A DNA stretch of 11,125 nt from Candidatus Cloacimonadota bacterium (GTDB lineage: Bacteria; Cloacimonadota; Cloacimonadia; Cloacimonadales; WRIO01), in assembly GCA_017998585.1 (NCBI GenBank), contig JAGOCT010000028.1, positions 1 through 11,125 on the forward strand, written 5' to 3'. The notes under the pieces are model-generated. The model did not search any database, was not told the DNA's origin, and worked only from the letters and a program-made list of their open reading frames with translations. The first letter of the stretch is position 1. Each line of letters opens with the position of its first letter. Below, one piece after another: positions 1-7,547 of the stretch. The translations under genes were made by a program, and so were the position numbers.

Positions 1-3
1 TAT

Positions 4-1995
4 ATGCAAAAGTATATTATGATATGCCTAATTATCCTTATATTCCGGCCTGTTTTTGCAGAGATAAAATATCCTGATATAGAATACTGCTCATACGCAA
101 CAACAGCAGATGGGGCAGTCGTTGGTTATTACGGTGAAAAAGCCCGAGTGGAAGTAAGTCAGATCAATCAGATTTCAAGATATGTAATAAATGCATTAAT
201 TTCTACTGAAGACAGAGATTTCTACAAGCATGACGGCGTATCAATGAAAGGTCTTGGCAGAGCAGTCGCTAAAACCATGACCGGAAGTGTACAGGGTGGC
301 AGTACTATTACCATGCAGTTGGCACGTAATTTATTCTTAACTCAGGAAAAAACGATCAGCCGAAAATTAACAGAAATGAAGATAGCCAGGGAACTGGAAG
401 AGAAATATACCAAAAATCAGATTTTACTCATGTATTTAAATACGGTCTATTATGGTAATTCGGCTTATGGAATATGGGCTGCTTCTCAAGAATATTTTTC
501 AAAATCACCAGATAAACTTAATATTCATGAAAGTGCATTAATTATCGGAATACTCAATGCACCTGTTGCTTATGATCCGGTAAAACATGCTGATAAGGCA
601 TTAGCCAGAAGAAATATCGTTTTGGCTAATATGCTAAACGAAGGATATATCAGTCGTTCTGATTATAATCATGCAAAGAAACAAGGATTAGGGCTTGTTA
701 TGCGTGAAAAAACGAGTGGTTTCTTTTTGGAATATGTCAGATTGGAAGCTAACAGATTATTAAAACGGTTTGGGAAAAATCTGAGTAACGATATTTTTAT
801 TGTTGAAACGACACTGGACTCCAGAGCTCAACGAGCAGCAGGTAATGCGATGAGAACCTACTGGAAAGAATTTCCCAAAAGTATGCAAACAGCACAGATG
901 GGCTTAATTTCACTTGATGTAAATGATGGGGCAATACGGGCGATGCTTGGAGGTAATCCAAATGCCTTACATAGAGGGCTGAACAGAGCAACTCAGATAA
1001 AACGTCAGCCAGGTTCATCATTTAAGCCGATGTTATATGGGTATCTGCTGAGAAGTGGATATAACCTTGCAACTCCTTTGAAAAATATGCCTATTGTTAT
1101 AGATTCAGGTGGTGTGGATGAGTGGCGTCCGAGAAATGAGGATAAATCAACTTCTCCTTATGTTTCAATGCAGTATGCGATTCAACATTCTGTGAATCTG
1201 GCTGCAGCATACGCAGTTACTGAATTGACGAATGCCGATTCAGTCGCTTCTTTTGCAAAAACCTGCGGTATTGAATCTGAATTGTTAGCCTATCCTTCAT
1301 TGGCTTTAGGTACCAGTGATGTTTCACCTCTTGAAATGGCAACAGCCTATTCAGTATTTGCTTCTGGAGGTTACTTAAATAAACCTTGGGCAATCGTCTC
1401 TATAAAAGATAAAAGTGGAAGAGTATATTACAGAGGAGGGGCATCCAGAGAGCAAGTACTGGACGAAGATACTGCCTATTTAATGACTTATGCATTACAA
1501 CAAGTGGTTAACCATGGTACCGGATATGCTGTCAGACGATACTATAGAGGGCAGACTGCGGGAAAAACAGGCACCACTTCAAATTCTGTTGATGCATGGT
1601 TTGTTGGATATAATAGTGAGTTATCTACTGCCATTTGGGTAGGAAACGATACTGCCAGTAAAAGATTAAATGCTTCATTTGGATATGGGGGAACTGCTTG
1701 TGCGCCTATGTTTGGTATGATGTATCAGGAGTTGGCAAAGAATCATTATCCAGGTATGAATAAGGGGTTTACTAAACCTGAAACAGTCCAGGAAGCAGAG
1801 TTTTGTTTAGAAACTGGAATGCTGGCTACTGAAAACTGTACTCAGAAAGTAAAACTGCCCTTTAATTCTCACTATATGCCAGAGTATTGTTCCAAGCATT
1901 TATTAGAGTACATAGAGGATGCAATGACAAATACAGATGTAGATGATAAACATGATACAGAAGAGTCAGATGATTTGGATAATAAGCAGGAGTAA
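4..1995 (+). CDS. Class A penicillin-binding protein (PBP1A family), bifunctional glycosyltransferase/transpeptidase
   Basis: Peptidoglycan polymerase and cross-linker acting on lipid II at the periplasmic face of the inner membrane. The GT51 glycosyltransferase domain (about 50-225) shows EDRDFYKHDG with presumed catalytic E69, then GGSTITMQLARNLF (98-111) and the RKLTEMKIARELE helix region. The transpeptidase domain (about 300-600) has all three penicillin-binding motifs: SSFK with nucleophile S338, SVN at 396-398 and KTGTT at 521-525. After it comes a tail with paired cysteines (ETGMLATENC and PEYC, as in many PBP1A proteins) and an acidic C-terminus rich in D and E. At 663 aa the protein is full length, but its N-terminal hydrophobic stretch is short and ends in VFA like a signal-peptidase site. 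The start is three bases from the window edge, so its ribosome site is unseen and a further upstream in-frame start cannot be excluded. It would be called mrcA/ponA-like. Confidence 0.93.
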   Translation: MQKYIMICLIILIFRPVFAEIKYPDIEYCSYATTADGAVVGYYGEKARVEVSQINQISRYVINALISTEDRDFYKHDGVSMKGLGRAVAKTMTGSVQGGSTITMQLARNLFLTQEKTISRKLTEMKIARELEEKYTKNQILLMYLNTVYYGNSAYGIWAASQEYFSKSPDKLNIHESALIIGILNAPVAYDPVKHADKALARRNIVLANMLNEGYISRSDYNHAKKQGLGLVMREKTSGFFLEYVRLEANRLLKRFGKNLSNDIFIVETTLDSRAQRAAGNAMRTYWKEFPKSMQTAQMGLISLDVNDGAIRAMLGGNPNALHRGLNRATQIKRQPGSSFKPMLYGYLLRSGYNLATPLKNMPIVIDSGGVDEWRPRNEDKSTSPYVSMQYAIQHSVNLAAAYAVTELTNADSVASFAKTCGIESELLAYPSLALGTSDVSPLEMATAYSVFASGGYLNKPWAIVSIKDKSGRVYYRGGASREQVLDEDTAYLMTYALQQVVNHGTGYAVRRYYRGQTAGKTGTTSNSVDAWFVGYNSELSTAIWVGNDTASKRLNASFGYGGTACAPMFGMMYQELAKNHYPGMNKGFTKPETVQEAEFCLETGMLATENCTQKVKLPFNSHYMPEYCSKHLLEYIEDAMTNTDVDDKHDTEESDDLDNKQE

Positions 1996-1997
1996 AT

Positions 1998-2399
1998 ATG
2001 TCAGAACCTGTATTTAAAAACTGTTTTGTATGTGGACAAGATAATCCGATTGGTTTAAAATTAAATTTTCAGTACAATGAAAATACTGCATGGTGTTTTT
2101 GGGAGACGCATTCAGATTATGAGGGTTATCCTGGAATCATTCACGGTGGTATAATCAGTACATTACTGGACGAAGTGATGGCAAAAACCATTCTTTCAGG
2201 AGGTCAGACAGCAGTAACGACTGAGCTGAATATCAAATATAAAAAACCCGCTCTTGTGAATAAAAAATACAAAGTAACAGGTACAATCCTTTATCAAAAA
2301 AAAAGAATGATAGAATGTTCAGCAATCATGAGTGAAGCAGATGATGATAAACATATTATTGCTGAGGCAAAAGCAACTTACTGGAAGATAGATAAATAA
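1998..2399 (+). CDS. PaaI-type hot-dog fold thioesterase
   Basis: Small acyl-CoA (or acyl-ACP) thioesterase of the PaaI/4HBT superfamily, presumably cytoplasmic. The N-terminus carries the CFVCGQDNPIGLKL motif common in this subgroup. The hot-dog helix follows as IIHGGIISTLLDE, with H49-G50-G51 and acidic D58/E59 in the positions where this family keeps its catalytic carboxylate. The sheet strands continue through TELNIKYKKPAL and the protein ends after 133 residues, the usual single-domain length. The ATG lies 2 nt after the upstream stop, with AGGAG at 1988-1992 inside the end of the penicillin-binding protein gene, so the two are very likely co-transcribed and perhaps translationally coupled. 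The substrate cannot be read from sequence, and no functional link with peptidoglycan synthesis is evident. Confidence 0.85.
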   Translation: MSEPVFKNCFVCGQDNPIGLKLNFQYNENTAWCFWETHSDYEGYPGIIHGGIISTLLDEVMAKTILSGGQTAVTTELNIKYKKPALVNKKYKVTGTILYQKKRMIECSAIMSEADDDKHIIAEAKATYWKIDK

Positions 2400-2402
2400 G
2401 AC

Positions 2403-2420
2403 AATATCATATCTGATATT
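2403..2420. repeat. AT-rich perfect inverted repeat after the thioesterase gene
   Basis: AATATCA at 2403-2409 and TGATATT at 2414-2420 form a 7-bp stem with a 4-nt loop, followed by only a short T run (to 2422). It starts 4 nt after the thioesterase stop. It could be a weak terminator for the first two genes or an operator-like palindrome upstream of the next promoter. The low GC of the stem makes efficient termination doubtful. Confidence 0.35.
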
Positions 2421-2454
2421 TTAATACGAATTCTCTCTCAATAAAAAATAAAAC

Positions 2455-2482
2455 TTGACAATAAAGTCCTTCATATGATATT
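2455..2482 (+). promoter_or_regulatory. Candidate sigma-70-type promoter of the MCE transporter cluster
   Basis: A perfect TTGACA (2455-2460) is followed after 16 nt by GATATT (2477-2482), a 4/6 match to the -10 box that keeps the important A2 and T6. A closer TATGAT at 2474-2479 would give a spacer of only 13 nt. The site lies in the only sizeable gap before the six-gene cluster and would leave a leader of roughly 75 nt before the ATG at 2566. The call rests on motif and position only. Confidence 0.45.
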
Positions 2483-2565
2483 TCAGACTTGAGATACTAG
2501 AAACGTATCGCTTAAATGCTAAGTTGATAGCTTGCGTTACATAATAACTGTCAAAGTGAGGGACT

Positions 2566-3534
2566 ATGGTAAGCAAAGCCCAAAAAATACGACTGGGAAT
2601 CTTTTTATTAACCGGACTGATATGTTTATTAGCACTACTGGTATTAATTGCTGGCAGTAAAATGATGGAAAAAAGAGACCGATACTATATTCTATATGAT
2701 AATACGTCAGTCAATGGTTTACAGATTGGTGGCCAAGTCATGTATAATGGTATCAGAATTGGCCGGATTGAAGATATACAAATTGACAGAAAAGATGTTA
2801 CCCGCGTGATTGTTGATTTTACAGTCAGACAAGGCACTCCAATTAAAGAAAACACTGAAGCAACACTGGTTGCTGTTGGTATTACAGGGCTAAAGCAGAT
2901 CGAACTGACAGGCGGAACAAATGATGCAAAAACGATTGAACCCGGCTCTTATGTAAAACCTGGCAAATCCCTATTTGATAATATTAGTGACAAAGCCGAG
3001 TCTATTGCAAATAAAGTCGATGTGGTATTAAGCAATGTCATCGAAATAACCAGTAAAGAAAATCAGAACAATTTAAAAGCGACACTGGCCAATCTGAAAA
3101 AGATTTCTGAAGAAGTAAAACAACCAATCAATAATTCACTGACTAACGTAGAATCACTTACTTATGAATTGGCTAAAACAGTTATGCAGGCAAATCAGAT
3201 ATTACAACGCGTCTCAGAAATAGTAGAAAATGATAAAATAGAAAAAACAATAAGCAATCTCGAAAAAACAAGTAGTAATTTATCTAAGATTGATACGAAA
3301 AAGATAGAAAATGAATTCTTTGAAACCAGTAAAAAACTGAATGAAACTGTCTCTAAAGCGAATATTCTGATGAATAGAATTGATGCTCTCGTTCAGAAAA
3401 ACTCACCTGATATAAACGCTTCAATTGAAACACTCAGAGAAACACTTGAGAATCTGAATGAATTCTCAAGACAAATTTCTGATGATCCAAGTATATTGAT
3501 CAATTTCGGCTCCAAGAAACAAAGCAATCCGTAA
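2566..3534 (+). CDS. mlaD: MCE/MlaD-family lipid transport protein, inner-membrane anchored, with long helical tail
   Basis: Substrate-binding or tunnel subunit of an MCE-type phospholipid ABC transporter. A short basic N-terminus leads into one transmembrane helix (about 11-30). A single MCE domain follows (about 39-118: YYILYDNTSVNGLQIGGQV, then the YNGIRIGRIEDI strand and VGITGLKQIELTGG near the domain end). Residues about 137-305 are heptad-like, rich in N, K, E, I and L and low in glycine, and predict long helices or coiled coil. The C-terminus has a DDPSILINFG segment resembling the dPs-L-fg ending of many MCE proteins. At 322 aa it is much longer than the roughly 180-aa E. coli MlaD, the excess being the helical tail. 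MCE proteins usually assemble as hexamers. A GAGGGA Shine-Dalgarno-like sequence is at 2558-2563. It is the first gene of the cluster; the symbol is family-level only. Confidence 0.9.
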   Translation: MVSKAQKIRLGIFLLTGLICLLALLVLIAGSKMMEKRDRYYILYDNTSVNGLQIGGQVMYNGIRIGRIEDIQIDRKDVTRVIVDFTVRQGTPIKENTEATLVAVGITGLKQIELTGGTNDAKTIEPGSYVKPGKSLFDNISDKAESIANKVDVVLSNVIEITSKENQNNLKATLANLKKISEEVKQPINNSLTNVESLTYELAKTVMQANQILQRVSEIVENDKIEKTISNLEKTSSNLSKIDTKKIENEFFETSKKLNETVSKANILMNRIDALVQKNSPDINASIETLRETLENLNEFSRQISDDPSILINFGSKKQSNP

Positions 3535-3549
3535 GAAGAGGGGAAAAAT

Positions 3550-5667
3550 ATGAATAAGAAATATATGCTAATTTGTCTGGTACTTGTACTTGTTTTATTG
3601 AGTGCCTGTTCTTCAGCTGTTATTCAAACAAAAAAATACTATATCCTTGAATATAAACCCGTTAAAGAAAACAACGACTTAAAACAGAAAAAGCCTCTAA
3701 ACTATGCTGTTCGTGTGTTGGATGCTGAAATGCCAAGGATTTATGATAGAAAACAAATCGTGATCAAAAGTTCTGATAATATGATTGAATATGATTACAA
3801 TAACCTTTGGGCAGATCGGTTAAATCCAAATATTTCCAATCTGATATTAACCCGACTGATGCGATATAATGTTTTTAAACAGGTATTTACGGACTTTCAG
3901 CAAAAAGCTGATTATGAAGTTGTTACTAAGGTCAATACAATTGAGTTTATTGACTATCAAAGCAAATGGGCTGCTCATTTAAATCTGGAGATTTATTTAC
4001 GAAGAACGTCTGATAATCAATTTGTACTCAGACATTTTTCTGATAAGAATATTGAGCTGTATGACAAACGAATTGAACATTATGTTCAGACGATTAACGA
4101 TATGATTATGGACGAAACAGACAGATTTATTGAAAAAACCTTAAAAAAACTAAACAGTAATGGAAATGGTAAATCAAATGGGTTGGGACAAACTGATTTT
4201 ATGACTGAGACAGATAGCCTTGCTAATGAAACGGACAGTTCCTATGTTGAAATGGATAATGATGATACTGATTTCAGTAGTTTAGGTACTTTGTTTGTAC
4301 CTGTCAAAACAGACCCTGATTATGAACCTTCTTATTCAATTTATAATGAATATGGGAAGTTAATTGAAACTGCTATGATGGGTCAAGATGTTTTATTGGA
4401 ACCAGGCAAATATCAGCTAAAGATGGGTACAAATGAAAAAATAGAGAAAACGGTTGAAGTGCTTCCCAGATATAAACATGTGGTAAAACCTGAATGGGGC
4501 TGGTTAACAGTCAATGTGGTAGATGAAAACCGAGATGAAATGGATATTCGATATGAGTTGTTTGATTTGGCTTCAACAGAATCTTATGGATTTGGAATTG
4601 GTATCAAAGAAGGTCTTGGTCAAAAACTTCAAGCCTGGGTATTACCTGCAGGATTCTATAAAGTGGTTTTAAACAACTATCCTTTTAATACTTATACAGA
4701 CTTTGCAACGATTGAAGTGAAAGAAGGCATTTTAGAACAGATGACAGTTGTTGTGGACTCTGAAACCAAACGAATGTTAGGTGCAGGTAAGATGTTGCAG
4801 GATGATTTGTTTGCAAAGAGTAATTTGAAGAATAACTTACTTTTACATTTTAATGCGAATGTCAATTTTAAAAATGATGTAGAGAAAAATAAATTTGATT
4901 TTTCATCTGTTTTCAATGTTCAGGGAGATCATAAATTGATTTATGATGCTGAACCGTATTATTTTTCAATGAAAACCCTTATTGAACAGGGTGTTACAAA
5001 GTCTTCGGGTGTAGATATGAATTTTTCTATGGATAAAGTAGATGTTAAAAATACATTTGTCTATACATTGATAAAATTCTTTGGTTTGTATGCACGACAG
5101 GATCTTAATACTCATCTATGGCCAGAAAATCTGATTGAAAAAGATGAGAAAAAATATATCATGATTGATATTGATAATAATGCTGATACTTTGATGACAA
5201 AAAAACTTCAGGTAAAGTCTTCATTTTACCCATTAGTCAGTAAAACAGGAGCTGGATTTAACTTCCGTGTCAATAATAATATAAGTTTTAGAACAGGGGT
5301 TGGTTTAAGGCATGATGTGAACAAAGATTATTATATTTTTGATAGTCAGCAAGGAGATTATTATGTTTATAAAGAGACTAAGTCTGTAAGACAAACAGGT
5401 GTCGAAGCTTCTCTCTATGGAAATATTCCTATTCCTCTTTTGTTAACCGACTCCAAACTTAGCTGGACAACCAATTTTGATTTGCTCAAACCAATTGATA
5501 ACGATTCGAAAGTGAATATCGATTGGGAAAATACATTTAATTTGCCAATCTATAAGAAAATATCTCTTGATTACCGACTGAATATGAATTACAATGAAGA
5601 TGTAAAAGATTATGTCGTTTTTGACAGTGCTGCTTTTATCCGTTTTACGATGATCATATCAAGATAG
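3550..5667 (+). CDS. PqiC/ABC_trans_aux-like lipoprotein fused to PEGA-like repeats and a putative outer-membrane beta-barrel
   Basis: Predicted outer-membrane component of the MCE transporter. The signal peptide ends in LLSAC with lipidated C20; S21 at +2 favours outer-membrane sorting in the E. coli scheme. Residues about 28-200 match the ABC transporter auxiliary lipoprotein family (PqiC type): KKYYILEY, then YDRKQIVIKSSDNMIEYDYN, NNLWADRLNP and LTRLMRYNVFKQVF. A low-complexity N/G then D/S/T linker covers 202-244. Two similar beta-rich modules follow (about 246-312 and 317-403), each starting G-x-L-x-V and containing a P-G-K-Y or PAGFYKVVL turn, like PEGA or carboxypeptidase-regulatory-like domains. 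Residues about 428-705 alternate polar and apolar residues in many strands and end near VNIDWENTFNLPIYKKISL, reminiscent of DUF3078 barrels of Bacteroidota. PqiC-type proteins are normally near 190 aa, so this is a large fusion. AGAGGGG precedes the start. The N-terminal assignment is firm; the barrel is inferred. Confidence 0.85.
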   Translation: MNKKYMLICLVLVLVLLSACSSAVIQTKKYYILEYKPVKENNDLKQKKPLNYAVRVLDAEMPRIYDRKQIVIKSSDNMIEYDYNNLWADRLNPNISNLILTRLMRYNVFKQVFTDFQQKADYEVVTKVNTIEFIDYQSKWAAHLNLEIYLRRTSDNQFVLRHFSDKNIELYDKRIEHYVQTINDMIMDETDRFIEKTLKKLNSNGNGKSNGLGQTDFMTETDSLANETDSSYVEMDNDDTDFSSLGTLFVPVKTDPDYEPSYSIYNEYGKLIETAMMGQDVLLEPGKYQLKMGTNEKIEKTVEVLPRYKHVVKPEWGWLTVNVVDENRDEMDIRYELFDLASTESYGFGIGIKEGLGQKLQAWVLPAGFYKVVLNNYPFNTYTDFATIEVKEGILEQMTVVVDSETKRMLGAGKMLQDDLFAKSNLKNNLLLHFNANVNFKNDVEKNKFDFSSVFNVQGDHKLIYDAEPYYFSMKTLIEQGVTKSSGVDMNFSMDKVDVKNTFVYTLIKFFGLYARQDLNTHLWPENLIEKDEKKYIMIDIDNNADTLMTKKLQVKSSFYPLVSKTGAGFNFRVNNNISFRTGVGLRHDVNKDYYIFDSQQGDYYVYKETKSVRQTGVEASLYGNIPIPLLLTDSKLSWTTNFDLLKPIDNDSKVNIDWENTFNLPIYKKISLDYRLNMNYNEDVKDYVVFDSAAFIRFTMIISR

Positions 5668-5678
5668 GTGATTATTGA

Positions 5679-6755
5679 ATGGCAGATTACCAGATTCAAG
5701 ATAAAGTATTGTTGATTGAAGGGCAACTGAATAAAGTAAGTGTTGCAAAATTATATTCTCAAATATTAAAAGATAAACATTTTAAAGAGATTGATTATAT
5801 CTCTTTAAAAAAACTGGAAGAAATTGACAGTGCCGGTGTGGCAATGCTGGATGAATTGATTCTGAAACTTCCTCATCCGGTACCAGTAAGAGATATGTCT
5901 GAAATCGTTAAAGATACGATTAGTGTTTTTGAATCACGAAGTCTTCCTGAAAACCCCAAACCTAAAAAAGCAGGTATTTTTGAAGCGACTGGTTCTGCTG
6001 TTATCAACTTTTCAAAAGAACTTTTTGAAATGCTGGTCTTAACTTCTGATATTGTTTACTGGTCAATAGTCGGGATCTGGAATAAAAGGGGGCAGAGAAA
6101 AGGCAGTCTGATACAACAGGGCGTTTTAATTGGTGTTGATGCCTTACCGATAGTGGCTTTGCTTTCTTTTATTATCGGTTTCATTATTTCTTTACAGTCT
6201 GCAACCCAACTAAAGCAGTTTGGGGCAAATATATTTCTTGCCAATCTAATCGCAATTAGTATGGTAAGAGAACTCGGCCCTCTGGTAACAGCTATCATTG
6301 TCGCAGGTCGTAGCGGTTCAGCGATTGCCTCTGAGATTGCTACGATGAAGGTAACAGAAGAAATTGATGCATTAAAGATGATGGCTTTAAACCCGATACG
6401 TTATGTGGTTGTACCTAAATTTCATGCCGTAACTTTTTGCATGCCTCTATTAGTATTGTTTTCAATATTGATAGGCATTTTTGGTGGTATGTTAATAGGA
6501 ATTTATTATCTGGATTTGAGCTTAGTGGCTTTTTTAAATGCTTGTCTGGAAGTAACGGCTTTAAAAGATATTGTGATATCTATGGCAAAAAGCATTGTTT
6601 TTGCCTGGCAGATTGTCATTGTGGGCAGTCATTATGGTTTTCAGGTAACAGGTGGAGCAGAAGGTGTTGGTAAGGCAACGACAATAGCCGTTGTAATCTC
6701 GATATTCTCAGTGATTGTAATGGATGCACTTTTTAGTTTATTCTATATGATTTAA
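5679..6755 (+). CDS. mlaE: MlaE-family lipid ABC transporter permease with N-terminal STAS (MlaB-like) domain
   Basis: Integral inner-membrane subunit that pairs with the downstream ATPase to move lipids through the MCE protein. Residues 1-85 form a STAS-like domain: a leading beta strand KVLLIEGQL and the signature IDSAGVAMLDEL, with S51 at the phosphorylatable position of the family. A linker of about 30 residues leads to the permease (about 115-358), with hydrophobic helices near 150-172, 185-210, 245-280 and 335-358. The most diagnostic stretch is MVRELGPLVTAIIVAGRSGS (195-214) followed by AIASEIATMKVTEEIDAL (215-232), the conserved cytoplasmic loop that contacts the ATPase. E. coli keeps MlaB as a separate protein, so this is a B-E fusion. 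AGGTGA at 5666-5671 overlaps the upstream stop codon, 7 nt from the ATG, which supports co-translation. Confidence 0.93.
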   Translation: MADYQIQDKVLLIEGQLNKVSVAKLYSQILKDKHFKEIDYISLKKLEEIDSAGVAMLDELILKLPHPVPVRDMSEIVKDTISVFESRSLPENPKPKKAGIFEATGSAVINFSKELFEMLVLTSDIVYWSIVGIWNKRGQRKGSLIQQGVLIGVDALPIVALLSFIIGFIISLQSATQLKQFGANIFLANLIAISMVRELGPLVTAIIVAGRSGSAIASEIATMKVTEEIDALKMMALNPIRYVVVPKFHAVTFCMPLLVLFSILIGIFGGMLIGIYYLDLSLVAFLNACLEVTALKDIVISMAKSIVFAWQIVIVGSHYGFQVTGGAEGVGKATTIAVVISIFSVIVMDALFSLFYMI

Positions 6756-6773
6756 ACAGATAAAGGTTCGAAA

Positions 6774-7547
6774 ATGAATAAAAATAAAAACTCTGGAAGT
6801 AAATTGGCTAATCCGGTGATAGAAGTTCGTAATCTGGTGGCAAAATATGGTGAAAGAACGATTTTAGACGACATTTCACTTGATATCTATCAGGGCGAAG
6901 TTACGGTTATATTAGGTTCAAGCGGTGGCGGAAAAACGACTTTTCTAAAGAATATCATTCGGTTAAATCAGCCTTATTCGGGTTCAGTTAAGATATTTAA
7001 TGAAGAAGTAACCCAAATGGATGAGGAAACTTTTGCCAGAATCCTGCGGCGAGTTGGAATGCTTTTTCAGAATGGGGCTTTATTAAACTCCATTGATATT
7101 TATGAAAATCTATGTATTCCTCTGGAACAGCATACCCATTTGCCAAAAGATGTCGTTGAAAGAATGGTAAGAAAAAAGTTGGATTTGGTTAATTTGTCTC
7201 ATGCGTTGTATTTACTACCTTCTGAACTTTCAGGTGGTATGAAAAAAAGAGCGGCGCTTGCCAGGGCAATTGCGCTTGATCCTGAGATATTGTTTTTTGA
7301 CGAGCCTTCTGCGGGTTTGGATCCAATCACTTCTGCTCAACTGGATGAGCTAATACTGGATTTAAAAAATTTGCTGAAAATATCCATCGTAGTTGTAACT
7401 CACGAGCTTGCGAGTATTCACCGGATAGCAGACAGAATCATCTTTTTACATAAGGGAAAGCTGGTGTTTCATGGATCACTGGATGACGCAAAGCTTTGTC
7501 CTCATGAAACTGTTCAGGAATTCTTCAGGGTCGGGAGATTTGAATAA
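6774..7547 (+). CDS. mlaF: MlaF-family ABC transporter ATP-binding protein
   Basis: Cytoplasmic ATPase that energises the MCE lipid transporter with the permease encoded just upstream. All ABC motifs are intact: Walker A GSSGGGKT (48-55, K54), Q-loop Q99 in MLFQNGALL, signature LSGGM (152-156), Walker B ILFFDE with catalytic E177, D-loop SAGLDP and H-loop H210. The FQNGALLNSIDIYENL context after the Q-loop and the LSGGMKKRAALARAIALDP run are typical of MlaF/TTG2A ATPases and set it apart from amino acid or metal importers. Length 257 aa is normal. The gap from the permease is 18 nt with AAAGG at 6762-6766. The stop overlaps the next start (TAATG). The first 14 residues are polar and lie before the ABC domain. 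Confidence 0.95.
   Translation: MNKNKNSGSKLANPVIEVRNLVAKYGERTILDDISLDIYQGEVTVILGSSGGGKTTFLKNIIRLNQPYSGSVKIFNEEVTQMDEETFARILRRVGMLFQNGALLNSIDIYENLCIPLEQHTHLPKDVVERMVRKKLDLVNLSHALYLLPSELSGGMKKRAALARAIALDPEILFFDEPSAGLDPITSAQLDELILDLKNLLKISIVVVTHELASIHRIADRIIFLHKGKLVFHGSLDDAKLCPHETVQEFFRVGRFE

Noticed and set aside
797..1021. Open frame of 74 codons on the - strand inside the penicillin-binding protein gene
   Set aside because: It lies fully antisense to a clearly conserved transpeptidase region and its translation shows no recognisable family.
2400..2565. Possible small RNA or riboswitch upstream of the MCE gene
   Set aside because: Only weak local hairpins are visible (such as GATAC/GTATC at 2493-2509); no known class or long consistent helix was found.
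4692..4916. Open frame of 74 codons on the - strand inside the lipoprotein gene
   Set aside because: Antisense to the coding frame, low-complexity K/S/F-rich translation, no family resemblance.
6056..6298. Open frame of 80 codons on the - strand inside the permease gene
   Set aside because: Covers the most conserved MlaE region in antisense; the translation has no recognisable features.
6437..6673. Open frame of 78 codons on + in another frame of the permease gene
   Set aside because: Overlaps transmembrane-coding sequence of mlaE; a Cys/Trp-rich shadow with no family resemblance.
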